DNA of 26,093 bases from the NCBI GenBank assembly GCA_003339415.1, contig PDHQ01000409.1, positions 1-26,093 of the forward strand. The letters run 5' to 3'. The notes beneath the pieces were generated by a model that had not been told where the DNA came from, made no database searches, and was given only the letters and a program-made list of their open reading frames with translations. A program made the translations under genes and the position numbers. Shown one piece after another: positions 1 through 9,599 of the stretch (the first letter of the stretch is position 1; every line of letters starts with the position of its first letter). The stretch is from Ophiocordyceps camponoti-saundersi (nom. inval.). Its lineage: Eukaryota > Ascomycota > Sordariomycetes > Hypocreales > Ophiocordycipitaceae.

Positions 1-560
1 AATTAAGTTAATTTAGCAATATATAAGAGATAAAAATAATAAAAAGAAAAAAAAAAAATAATAAGAAAAAAAAAAAATAAAATCCTTAGAGTCCCCTACC
101 CCTACTCCTAACGCGGACGTTTAGGAGGGCGCGCTGCGCAACGATCGCGTAAGGCCGGCCGAGTAATATTACTATACTAGTAATATTAGTTAGATATTAA
201 CTCGAATACGAATAGGGATTAGATTATTATTAGACTTACTTCGGCACGCTAGTCCTTATATAAAAGCGTATTATCGCCTATAAACGTAATAAGAGCCTAC
301 GTAGAGGTAGTAGTAGCCGGGATAGTCTATTAAGTTAGTATTAGTTTATATAAAGTTAAGCTTTAATAAGCTATATATATATTATCGCACTAGATACCCT
401 TTTTAGCGTACTAGTAATAAGCGGTTACTAATTAAGATACCTATTCCTAATAAGTATTAATTTTTAGCTCCTACTTACTTATATAGCTAATATAATTTTA
501 GCACGGGGGCACCTTCTTAATATCGCCGCGCTAAATAGCGTTACGCCGCGCCTAAGATAA
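1..560. other. Gene-free AT-rich stretch
   Basis: The first 90 bases are A-rich with poly-A runs. The rest is RIP-type sequence with short GC-rich patches (for example around 110-160). I found no protein-like frame, RNA gene or repeat that I could support. Confidence 0.5.
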
Positions 561-762
561 CGGCGTAGGCGGCGGCGGGGACGTAAAAGGATCACGCTCG
601 GCGGGTCGCACTTAACGAGGTATTAGTTAGCCTTTATAATACGTATACGGGGGTTAATAGCGATTACTAGTACTAAAGGTATAATTCTTCTAATTTATAA
701 TATTCGTCTATAGAGAGATTTCGAGGAATACGTATAGTAATCCTCGGACGGGGCGTTACTTA

Positions 763-1107
763 GGATAGTGCCGAAGTTAAGTTAATATTAGGAGGAGGCA
801 GAGTTAGTATCGATTCGGGGCTATCGCCGCGAAAATAGGCGACGGTATTCGCGGGCGCGGGCGAAAGGTAATCGCGGATACCGTAGAGGGAGCTTGCGAG
901 GGGCGCGCAGAGGAGATAGGAGTAGGACGCGCGTAATACGCGTTCGAAGCTAAGTTTAGAGTATATTAAAAACCGGGTTAATCTTAACTTATAACTAATA
1001 CGAATTAGAGCCGGAATTAATATACCTTTACGCCGCCGGCGAATTAAAGCCTTAAGAGTATCGTCGTCGTTAATATTATTCTCGGACTTAGGACTTAAAA
1101 TAATAAT
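763..1107 (-). pseudogene. 115-codon stop-free frame of a split gene relic
   Basis: Unrecognised product. On the minus strand a frame runs 115 codons without a stop (stops at 1110-1108 and 762-760), which is unusual in DNA where about one codon in sixteen is TAA/TAG. Near its start it has an acidic Asn/Asp patch followed by four consecutive basic residues, then Pro- and Ser-rich sequence. Upstream at 1224-1149 is a good fungal intron: GTAAGT donor, CTAAC branch site at 1180-1176 and TAG acceptor, 76 bases long. Just 5' of the donor is an ATT-repeat tract like the one before the intron at 8818. There is no ATG, as expected after RIP. The frame is moderately GC-rich, so chance openness cannot be excluded. 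Confidence 0.35.
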
Positions 1108-1354
1108 CTAATAACCGCGCGGAGCAGCAGGCGTGCGAGGGGGCGGTCCTAATATATAATAGATCTTAAGTTAAGGTTAGCAAGAGCTTACTACGATACC
1201 GACTTAGGATCGACTCGAACTTACCTTCCTATACGCGACGATAATAACGATAATAATAATAATAATAAAAGTAGAAGGAAGAGGAAAGGAATAAGGAGCT
1301 CGGGCGCGGGGCAATTTATAGGTAAAGTGCTAAGTTACTAATTTACCCCGCTAG

Positions 1355-1449
1355 ATAAGGTACGTACCTACCCCTCCTATAGGTAGCATATTAGTACGTA
1401 CCGACCCCTCCTATAGATATAAGAGGTACGTACCTCCTAGGTATAAATA
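1355..1449. promoter_or_regulatory. Three GTACGTACC palindromes at about 33-bp spacing plus TATA-like box
   Basis: GGTACGTACC occurs at 1359-1368 and 1425-1434, with AGTACGTACC between them at 1393-1402. The spacing is 34 then 32 bases. The third site sits in a longer 14-bp palindrome (1423-1436). A block reading CCCCTCCTATAG follows the first two sites, so this is about 2.5 tandem copies of a 33-bp unit. TATAAATA lies at 1442-1449. The array is upstream of the minus-strand split relic at 763-1224, so it could be a transcription-factor array in its promoter, or just a minisatellite. Which is open. Confidence 0.4.
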
Positions 1450-1450
1450 T

Positions 1451-1493
1451 CCCCCCCCCCCCCCCCCCCCCCCCCTTTTTTTTTTTTTTTTTT
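1451..1493. repeat. C25-T18 homopolymer tract
   Basis: 25 C followed by 18 T, then a pyrimidine-rich tail to about 1520. Lengths of such runs are unreliable in assemblies. Neither poly-C nor CT sequence contains CpA, so RIP cannot change them. Confidence 0.9.
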
Positions 1494-1499
1494 CTTTTC

Positions 1500-2130
1500 C
1501 CTTTTTCCCTTTACCTTAGTCTTTCTTATCCGTTTTTCGCGGATAACCTAGCGAAAGTTTACCGGGTATCGCGTTCTTTATTTAGTATACTATACTATAT
1601 TTATTCTTCGTTTCTCTAATCCTCGGACTAGATAGCTAATACTATTAGGGGATTACGGTACCCCCGGGTTAAGAATTACGCTGCCCTAGGGGTATCGTAA
1701 TATAAAGACTATAATAACCCGGCGGAACTACGAATACTACGGCATAGGAACGCTTAGTGCTATAAGAAGGAGATAACCCTCGCTAGCTGCGGGGGTCTAC
1801 CGGTTAATAGGGGAGATTCCCCCTTACGCGGCTAGTATTTACCGGGGGTCTCTAAAGTAAGACGCCCCGGTAATATCCCCGTAGCTAGCTTATATTATAT
1901 TTAGGGGAGTTACCTGCTAGTCCCGGGGTCTAGAAGCGACCGAGCCCCGGGACCGGCTCATAGCGGCGGCCGATAATATACGGCGTTAGGCTCTAAGCTA
2001 GCGATAATATACGGCGTTAGGCTCTAAGCTAGTAACGATATACGGCGTTAGGTTTACTACCTAGACCTTATCTATTATTTACGAAGTATAGATAACGGGG
2101 AGACGCGATATATAGCTTAACGTGTACTAT
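1500..2130. other. Unassigned region with GC-richer blocks
   Basis: This stretch is less AT-rich than its surroundings (1640-1970 has many CCCC/GGGG blocks). It contains an 8-bp inverted repeat, TCCCGGGG at 1921-1928 and CCCCGGGA at 1945-1952, which could form a hairpin. I recognise no gene. Confidence 0.4.
1971..2052. repeat. 31-bp minisatellite, about 2.6 copies
   Basis: Two identical 31-base units (1971-2001 and 2002-2032), beginning CGATAATATACGGCGTTAGG, are followed by a partial, slightly changed third copy to about 2052. The exact identity of two copies in a heavily mutated region suggests that the duplication happened after most of the RIP. Confidence 0.85.
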
Positions 2131-2135
2131 CTTAG

Positions 2136-2600
2136 GAAGTTATACTAGAATTATTAAGAAATATATCGGATATCGGCATAATATCGACCTAAGTTTATTT
2201 ATAGATTAGTAAGGTAAGGGTATCTACTAGTCCTAAACTATATAAGTCCTTAGAGGTAGAAAAATAATTTAATCTATAAGAGCTACTAAAAGAACCTAAT
2301 TATACCCGGACTACCTACTCGATAAACATATATTCCTAACTATAAAAAGAAAAACTGCTAGTATTAGAATATATATATCGCTAGCTACTTAGGAATATAA
2401 CACGCGTTAAACACGCGTGGCATATATCGTAGAGATAACTATCTCTATATAAATAAAGTAGGAGGTTAGGGATACGTATAAAGAGGAGTCGAACTCGAGA
2501 TAATACCGATCTAAGACTAGTATAATATTAATATAATATACGAAGTTAATATAGGAGGAGGATAGGGAGGCAGTTAGTAGGAGGAGGAACGTATATATAA
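2136..2600 (+). pseudogene. Unidentified coding-like frame
   Basis: Reading through TAA/TAG, one plus-strand frame gives a protein-like sequence. It is Leu/Ile/Glu-rich at first (about residues 1-75), then strongly basic and Gln/Arg-rich (about residues 80-130, with runs such as RRLGIRIKRSR). The stops in this frame are TAA or TAG and can be explained by RIP of Gln or Trp codons. No family is recognised and there is no ATG start. The charge pattern could suit a nucleic-acid-binding tail of a transposon protein, but that is a guess. Confidence 0.25.
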
Positions 2601-3384
2601 TATACTTACTTTTCTATACTTTTTAAAAGAGAGATAAGTTATAAGCAGAGTTATTATTTAATCTTTTATAACTCTATTAACTAGAGCATATCGTGCGGTA
2701 GACGTGATATTCCTATACGCTATATAATCCGGATAAGTTACCCGAACCCTATTATCTAAGTTAATATAGTATACGTATTCTAGGTCTAATCTATTAGTAT
2801 CTCTGCTATAAGAAGTCTATAATACGACTCTAGCTACTTATTCGGCTTAGGAAGGATACCTAACTAATAATATCTATATATATTTATTAAATAGCTACCG
2901 GACCTAGTCTAGGTGCTCGTAATAATAATATATATATATATATATAGATTTTATATCTTATAGTTAGAGGGAGTAGATAGGGTATTAGGGGCTTAGGGTT
3001 AGGGATAACTAACGCACGATAACGCTTCTTACGGAACCCTCCCTAGAGCTATATATAGACTTCGACACGTTAATATATATTATTACTAGTTATAGCGTGA
3101 AGTGTAAGATTAACGCCTATAACTTCGCTAGATTCCTCCTACCCGTAATCCCGCCGATAGCTTTACGAAGGCCCTGCCCCCTAAGGCTTTTCTTTTTTTT
3201 CGATAACTAGTTAAGGTCTTTCCCTTACCTTATTAAATTACTCTCTCTTTCTTCTTTTCCTTTCCTTTATCCTTTTCTTTTTTTCGTTATTTCCTGCTAC
3301 GTTTGCGTACGTTTGCATATTATTTTAAAAGAGGACTATTATTAATTACTATAAAGTTATAAATATTTCCTCTTTTCTTCTTCC
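2600..3384. other. AT-rich stretch without a gene
   Basis: It holds TA-rich microsatellite at about 2925-2945, two telomere-like repeats at 2993-3004 and a pyrimidine-rich segment at 3180-3300. No coding frame is convincing. Confidence 0.4.
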
Positions 3385-4170
3385 TTATAGTAGCCTTTTC
3401 CTAGCCACGCTCGGCGCGTTTACGCTCGGCACGCTTACCCTTTACCTGCTAATACTTAGTACGCTTACGATTATACTCCTCTATTTCGTCGGCCTCGGCC
3501 CGCCGTATCCTTTCTTTATTAGTTTACTATAAGTAGTCTACTACTTAATAGAGCGCCCCGCTATACGTCGTTAGGTTACTATAGAAGGATACGAAATAGC
3601 CGGAGGGACTCTCGGTAATAAGTCGCTGCCCGGTATAGCACGACTTCCCCCTTACTTAGTAATTATTATACCTCCCCCTAAACTAGTCTTTATAACGGAA
3701 ATAAATCTCGAAATAGAGGTTCTACTTCGACGAATCGGCGTACTTATTATAAGGGTACTTAGGTTAGGGAGCGCGGCTTATAAGGATTATCGCCTTAAAT
3801 AAATTATCCTAACGGAGGAAGTAGGTAACGATAGACTTAATCGGCCTATTTAGCTCTTTTAGCATATATACGGTAACGTTACGAGCGGCGCCCTACGTAA
3901 CCTAATATTCCTCGTACTCTTTTCTCTTAATATCGACTATTTTGCTTTATTCCGTCTATTACTTACCGAAATCGCGAGGGCTTTTATCGCGGTTTTTAAT
4001 ATCTCCGACGACGTTCTAAACATAACCTTATAGCGATAACGGAACTCCTCGTTCGTAATAACGACTTCGCTAAAAGGCTCGCTAGGAATATTATTTAACG
4101 CGGATATCCTCTCTTCGTAGAAATAATAAAATAACTCTTAAGGCGCGCGTCGAAACGAGATTTCTAATAA
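3385..4170 (-). pseudogene. Unidentified protein relic cut by an LTR insertion
   Basis: Minus-strand frames read as protein across most of this stretch. The N-proximal part (about 4170-3960) is in one frame and includes a segment rich in Glu, Arg and Tyr. After a frame change near 3950 a second frame runs to about 3385. It ends in a very basic, highly charged tail (Lys/Arg/Glu repeats, about 3385-3500) resembling an alpha-helical or nuclear-localisation tail. A GTAAGT lies just before the frame change, but the implied intron would be only about 30 bases, so an indel is as likely. Internal stops are mostly TAA/TAG. The copia LTR begins 7 bases upstream of the frame, so the insertion probably removed its start. 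No family is recognised. Confidence 0.35.
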
Positions 4171-4176
4171 ATTTGC

Positions 4177-4565
4177 TGTTATAATATAAGGTTAACGATA
4201 GGAGGTTTTCCTACGGGCGTATAATTTTTTATTTATATTTATATATACGCACCGATTTACTAACTTATAGTATACTTATCCCTTTTCTAACGCTCTAAAG
4301 TTACGATTCTTTCCTTATAGACGCTTTTCTTATAGTTTTTCTTATAGTTTCTATCTACGCTAAAAGATTCTATATAATAACCCTCTAGCTTACTTACTTC
4401 GAATATACTTCGGTACTTACTTACGTGCGCTTTAGATTAACTAATTAGCTTATAGTATTACCGCACCTAATACTAATAGCTTACCCTAGGCTACCTAGCC
4501 TATAATATATAAGGGTGTACGAGGTCTAGCGGGCTCGTTACGTAGTGCGCTCTATATAATTAACA
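4177..4565 (-). mobile_element. 3' LTR of Ty1/copia element
   Basis: This 389-base block has the classic inverted LTR ends. On the minus strand it starts TGTTA (4565-4561) and ends TAACA (4181-4177). It is immediately preceded, in element orientation, by a polypurine tract and, further upstream, by RNase H and reverse transcriptase relics, which is the correct order. An AT-rich stretch near its end (TATAAATATAAATAAAAAA, around 4221-4243) may be the LTR TATA or polyadenylation region. The matching 5' LTR is not in the window, so the target-site duplication cannot be confirmed. The flanking bases on the far side are TTTGC (4172-4176). Confidence 0.8.
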
Positions 4566-4576
4566 CCCCCCCTTTA
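4566..4576 (-). other. Polypurine tract of copia element
   Basis: On the minus strand TAAAGGGGGGG directly abuts the TGTTA start of the LTR, as expected for the plus-strand primer of reverse transcription. A second, similar TAAAGGGGGGA lies at 5285-5275. It is not next to TG and is probably an internal (central or decoy) tract. Confidence 0.75.
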
Positions 4577-5480
4577 GGCCCGCTTAGCTAAGCGGAAAAT
4601 AGTTATCCCGTGCCGCAAGGCGCGGAAAATAATAAAATAGTAAAAAATAGCGTTTTCTCGGCTCTTCTTAACGAGGCCGGCAGAGGGCTTAAATCGCTTA
4701 GAAATATAATAAAAACACGATCCGAGAGATTAAATCAGCTCCTAGAAGCAGTTCTTCCGTTCCGGATCGGTTAATTTATCTAGGAAATAGCAGAAAATAG
4801 CAGAAATAGGCCTCTTTAAGCTATCTTAAGGGGCGTCGAAAGGGCTAATCTAAGCCGTTTAGAGGTATTAATTTAAGCCTATATAAAGGGCTTAAGAGGT
4901 ATTAATCGATAGAGAATATCTCGTTATAGGGGGCTAAAGATAGGCCTCAAGCCTCACGCTAATCTATGCAGAGAGGCGTCGTTATTCGCATCGCTTAGCA
5001 GGGAAATGCCGCCTAAGTTATGCGAGTTAATATATCTAATAGTAAGGGGTTTAGAGGCGCCTGCTGTTAATATTTTTAAGGCCGGAATAGCCTCTTCCTA
5101 GTATATTAAAAAGCGCATATCGCGGGACCGGCGGCGGCACGAAGCTAGGCTAGCGGTAAAGTTAATAATCGCGAGCCTCTATATTAGGGCTCTAATCGCG
5201 ATATGCCTTATCCGTTCCCTCTTAATTAGTAGCTGCCTAGGCCGCGCGACGCTTATCGTATATATCCCTTAAGATCCCCCCTTTAGGTATAGGATCCTCC
5301 GGCAAAAGAGATCTCATACCGTATTATTTATTAGGTTGCCGTTTCGATCGATTATATTATTCGGTATCGCTGCCTTTAGTGTCGGGTGGTATAAGGGTAT
5401 CGCAGGCTTCGCTATCGGGCGCCCCAGGCTTATCTAATAGCCTACGAGGGCTGCCTTTCGTGTTCTCGGCCCTAGAGGGC
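4577..5480 (-). mobile_element. Non-coding 3' part of copia element
   Basis: About 900 bases between the RNase H frame and the polypurine tract show no convincing coding frame. The segment is less damaged than its surroundings. CA and TG survive at about 4935-5035 (for example TGCAG, GCATCG, AAATGCC). It may be a long 3' untranslated region or a nested insertion. It contains the second polypurine-like tract at 5275-5285. Confidence 0.45.
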
Positions 5481-7800
5481 AGGATTATAATCTTTAGGTT
5501 AGAAAGATATAATATATACACGAATTTAATATGCTGAAAACGCTAGAGAGGCTTTGTTAGGCTATCTTTAGCTATCTCGGCTATGCCGATCTTATAGATC
5601 GTAAAATTGCGCTTCTTAACGCGGTTAAGGATTTATTTATATCTCATATCGATATCCCTCGTGCGTGCGGCCTCTTTATATTTGTTAAGGGCTATCGCCT
5701 TAGCGTTAAGGCTATCGATAAATATAATTATCGGCATAAACTCTCGAAACCCTAAGTTTTTAAGAATCTTATAGACCCGAGTAAAGCTTATCCCTGCAGG
5801 CGTTAAATTAATAAATTCGGCATCGGTTAACGATAACGTTATAAGCGTCTGCCGTTTAGATTTCTAGTATACGGGGCCTATGCCGATAAAAGCGATATAT
5901 CCGGTAGTTAAGTATATTATATGCAAATTATCCGCAAAAGACGCGTCGGCGAAGATACGAGGCTTTAGATTTCGAGGTCCGCAAGCACCTCTAAGCGTAA
6001 GGCTTAGGCTTTTCGTGCCGTTAAGGTATCGTATTAAATTATTCTATACGAGAAGGTATAAGGTTATCGGATTAAGGTTACCTTCGCGTAATTTACTATT
6101 CGTAAAGGCTAAATTAGGGCTCGTGCCGTTAGAGAGGTAATTTACCCGGCCACGGCGTTTATACGGCGTTCGTAACGCCTTCGCCGAATAATTCGAGTAT
6201 TTTATTAGTATATTTCTCTTAACGCACGCTGATTCTTTACGTGGCACGATTCCTACGGAATTATAGGCCTAAAAAGGTAGTGGGTTCGCCTAGATCCCGC
6301 AAATCCTATAATTCCTATAAGATACCCTTACCCTTATTTATAAGGGCTATTCTAGGCACTATAATTATAGTATCGTTAATATAAAGGAGCATAGTGAAGC
6401 CCTTTTCGTATATATATATCCGAAACTCAGATATAAGCTATTACTATCTACGGCGTTTAAGAGCCTTACTCGCGTGCGTAAACTATATCGCGGGAGATAA
6501 CTTAAGGCTATATAGGGCTTTTTTAAGCCTATATACTCGATCCGTTCTATCTTCGAATATATATAGCTAGTTAACGAAAAACTCCTCTTAGCACGGGGCG
6601 TTTACGAACGCGTTAATTATATCAAATTGCCGCTACTCGAGATCTCGTAAAGCTACTATCGATAGGAAAACTCGAACCGAAGAGAAGTATGCTATAGAGG
6701 CGTAGAGGTCTTCGACAAAGTGCGAGGTCTCTTCTTTATCCCCTCGTACGCACTATCGTGCCTTCGCGATTATAGGCTTATCTTAAGGTATCTTTATCGT
6801 AAAGACCTATTTACTTAGAAGGACCTGCTTGCCGATAGGTTAATTAATAAGATCCTATATTTAACGATTATATAGAGCCTTAATCTTAAGATTTATTAGC
6901 GGGCGCTATAGGGAGAGGTAATCGGGTCGCTTTCGCACGTTATATTAGCCCTTAGGCGTCGATAGTATTATAACGTTAAATACGGCGCTAATCGGCAGGA
7001 CGAAGTTAGGTATCTCTGCCTCTTTTTCGTTGATATTTTTAAAGACGGCGTTAGCAGCGGCATTCGCTTTAGCTGCCGTCGCTTATCGGGTCTTTCGATC
7101 GGTTATAGGGATCGTAGCCTTATTCCTCGGCTAAGCTTACAGGGGGGGGGGGGGGGGGGGGGGGGGGCTTCTTTATCCGCTAAATCGTTAAGTTAAGCCC
7201 TATAAGGCGTTATTTAGGCGTAAGGAATCGTATCGTATTTAGAGGCGTTGTAGGCTTTTCGGCTTAAGATAGGCCTGCGGTTTTATTATATAAATTAGGT
7301 GCATTGTCCGCCTCGGCGTCTCCGGCAGGCTTATCTAAGCCCTAATAGCCGGGACGATCGTGATTTCCGTTATTATTAATTTCGTTAAGCCCTAATCTAA
7401 AGAATTCGTCCTCGTTAAGTTAATCTTCCTAATAATCTTCGATCTCGGGCTTAGCGACGTATTTAACGGTTTATAGGGTTAGATCGGCTATATTATAGAA
7501 CCTAACGTCTCTAGCCTTAATAATCTTATCTTCGTCGTGTAGATAGATCTTATAGATATAGCCGTGAAGCCTTTCTATACCGACGAGGCGGTCTTCTTTA
7601 GCTCTAAGGGCTATTTTAGCGCTCTAAATCCGGTATTAAGGATAGATAATAACGTATACCTTATATCCCCATAATCTAAAATATTTAATATCGAATATTT
7701 ATATAGAGCGCGGTTCGCGGCTATTACTATATCGATAGGGCTCTAATTTTTCGGGTTAGCTAACGATAAAAGTATATATATATATTTATCTAGCCTAATA
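5480..7800 (-). pseudogene. Ty1/copia Pol relic: integrase end, reverse transcriptase, RNase H
   Basis: Reading through RIP stops on the minus strand gives copia Pol domains in order. First is the end of integrase (about 7800-7490), with WGYK, the conserved SAKIALRAKEDRLVG stretch and KARDVR. Next is reverse transcriptase (about 6960-6350), with WVFTIK, KARWCVRGD, QFDIINAFVNAP and RVYRLKKALYSLK. The connection follows (6200-6050, NYLSNGTSPNLAFTNSKL). Last is Ty1-type RNase H (about 6010-5520), with FADASFAD at 5959-5930, TDAEF near 5820, IDSLNAKAIALN near 5700 and TRDIDMRY. The catalytic YVDD box reads YIND (6383-6372). Frames differ between integrase, RT and connection, so indels as well as RIP stops have broken it. 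Gag, protease and most of integrase are missing: the element is truncated near 7800. It was once a mobile polyprotein and is now dead. Confidence 0.85.
7142..7167 (+). repeat. G26 homopolymer
   Basis: 26 consecutive G inside the copia integrase-RT linker, where a coding sequence would not normally hold such a run. It is probably a slippage expansion or an assembly error. Confidence 0.9.
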
Positions 7801-8180
7801 CTTACCCTTCTTCCCGTATTTCTTTTCCGTTATAATATATGCTTAAGGCTTTATTACGCAAAGTTATATCCTCCCGGTACTCTAATCTTCCGCCCCCTCT
7901 ATGCTTCCTCCTCCCTCTTTATTTTATCGCTTCTTCTCTCCTTCCTCTCTCTCTCTCTCCTCCCTCTCTTATATATATAGATACGCACGTACGAGCGCAC
8001 GCATATATATTAACACTTATTACGTTTTTTTTTTTTTTCCTTTTTCATTTCCTTACCTTTTATTACCTTCGTTATAGGTAATAAATTAGGTAATGTTTTC
8101 TTTTCCTACCTCTCTAGTATCCTCTCTCTATCTTCTCCCTTACTACTAACGCCTCTATATAATAAACCCGTAGCACTATA
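7800..8180. other. Pyrimidine-rich stretch at the copia truncation point
   Basis: Copia homology stops near 7800. From about 7860 the plus strand is strongly pyrimidine-rich, with (CT)n at about 7940-7960 and a T-run at about 8024-8038. An 80-codon ATG frame here (7839-8081) is a low-complexity artefact of that composition. No gene is supported. Confidence 0.5.
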
Positions 8181-8184
8181 TATT

Positions 8185-8445
8185 ACTTTTATCGCGATAT
8201 CCGCGATAGCGTCGGATAAGGCCGCCACCTAAGAAGGTAAGCCTAGCCTTACCCTTACTATCGCCCTCGACTCCCGTGCCGTAGCTAATATCGCGCTATC
8301 GAAGTAGATAGGCTAACCCTACGTAAGGCGCCTTACTATAAATACGTACTCTCCTTCCTATATCCTAATAGGCAGCCTGCCTCCGATAGCTATTATAGAC
8401 TTATACTATATACCTTTTGCCGGCGGCCCCCGTTAGTTCCTAAAT
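8185..8445 (+). pseudogene. Weak coding-like frame
   Basis: With TAA/TAG read as Gln, one plus-strand frame looks protein-like: alternating Ala/Ile, Ser-Asp-Lys, then PSLTLTIALDSRAV, then a Pro/Gly/Tyr-rich part. It has few stops (about four in 85 codons). I do not recognise it, and there is no start codon. It may belong to the same gene as the split relic at 8818-9420 or be chance. Confidence 0.2.
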
Positions 8446-8817
8446 ATAAACCGGTATTTATTCCTCTTTTAACTTATTATAATCTACCTCTTAATATTTC
8501 TCTAGTTTTTTAAGGATATACCTATCTATAGACGCGCGGTTAGGTTCTAATAGCTTTCTCTCCGCACCGATACGCTCTCTCTCGACGAATAGCTCTAACT
8601 TATATATATTAAGGGCTTTTTCACTAGCTATTTTAGAGTTAGGGATACCTATTTATAACTTCTTAGTCTTCTTATTACCCGTTATATTATATATTTATAA
8701 ATCTATTTTCTAAATATACTACCGTTATTTTTAATATTTATCCTCTTCCTTTCTTCTTCCTTCCTCCCTCGCGCTAATTACTATTATTATTATTATCGTT
8801 ATCGTATAGCTATTAAG

Positions 8818-9420
8818 GTAAGCTTAGCCTAAACTTAAATCGAAGTTTACGATATATTATACTAACTTCGAGTCGAGTTTATCTCTATGCCTATATAGCG
8901 CTTAGCTCCCCGTCCGACCGCGCGTAAGACTATTTTGCCTTCCGAACGCGCTATAGCTAAGGAGAACCTCGTCGCTAGAGGCGACGATAGCGACGACGAC
9001 GACGACGAGGATAAGATAGATCTTATTACTCCTCCTAAACCTCGTTATATCGCTAAGAGTCATGCGGGTAAGTAATAACCTCGTTCTAAGTTTATATTAA
9101 TCTTAACTTACTTACTAATATATTATATCCTATAATAGCTGCGGCCACCTCTAGGGCCACCTCCTCTCCTCCCGCGTTACGTAAGAAGATAAGCTCGCGT
9201 CCCGCTAGGGCGACTAAGATTACCCCTAAGCGCTCTTATTATATTAACGTGCTCGGGTCGGATAGTAATACGCCCGCTAAGCCGAAGCGCGGGTGCGAAC
9301 GTGGCGACCTACGTTAGCCGGTTCCCTGCTATTAGTACGTGGGACGGCTAACGTAGTGGCCGCCGACTAGGTCCTTAGCTTAACTACCTCTCGCGTTCTA
9401 AGTATATTAAATTTAGGACT
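8818..9420 (+). pseudogene. Split gene relic with acidic tract and two introns
   Basis: Unrecognised product. Exon sequence at 8899-9067 reads as protein: a basic Arg/Pro/Lys start, then ten acidic or polar residues (SDDDDDED, about 8990-9014), then ITPPKPR. A GTAAGT donor at 9068, TAG acceptor at 9138 and pyrimidine/TTAAC-rich interior mark a 71-base intron in phase 1. After it the frame continues with Arg/Ser/Lys-rich sequence to a Cys-containing end near 9330. A second candidate intron, 8818-8898, has GTAAGC, a perfect TACTAAC branch and ATATAG. If it is real, the surviving ATG at 8887 lies inside it and is not the start. Without that intron the protein would begin at 8887, with a RIP stop at codon 4. 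The basic-acidic-basic pattern suggests a nuclear or DNA-binding protein, which is inference only. Confidence 0.45.
9301..9365. repeat. Hairpin with 12-bp perfect arms
   Basis: CTACGTTAGCCG (9309-9320) and its exact reverse complement (9345-9356) flank a 24-base loop. TCCC (9323-9326) pairs with GGGA (9341-9344) inside the loop, and partial pairing extends outwards. It falls at the end of the split gene relic, so it could be a 3' element or a small inverted-repeat insertion. Confidence 0.7.
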
Positions 9421-9561
9421 AATTTTCTAACCTCTAATTATAACCCTTAACGCCTATCTCTATAGGCCGCCACTAATACTATATAGGGATTTATATATTA
9501 GTAGCTCCGTTATATACTTATTATATATAAGCTTAATTAAAAAGAAAGGAATAGTTACGAT

Positions 9562-9599
<38 letters not shown>

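Noticed and set aside
3950..3985. 30-base intron starting GTAAGT in the 3385-4170 relic
   Set aside because: Too short for a typical fungal intron and lacks a branch site; an indel explains the frame change equally well.
5880..6140. 86-codon plus-strand ATG frame
   Set aside because: It lies antisense to the copia connection and RNase H, which read convincingly on the minus strand.
6044..6247. 67-codon minus-strand ATG frame as a separate gene
   Set aside because: It is simply an uninterrupted piece of the copia Pol connection (NYLSNGTSPNLAFTNSKL), so it was merged into the Pol relic.
7839..8081. 80-codon ATG frame
   Set aside because: Pyrimidine-rich low-complexity DNA (CT and T runs) gives Leu/Ser/Phe strings; no domain, no homologous frame elsewhere.
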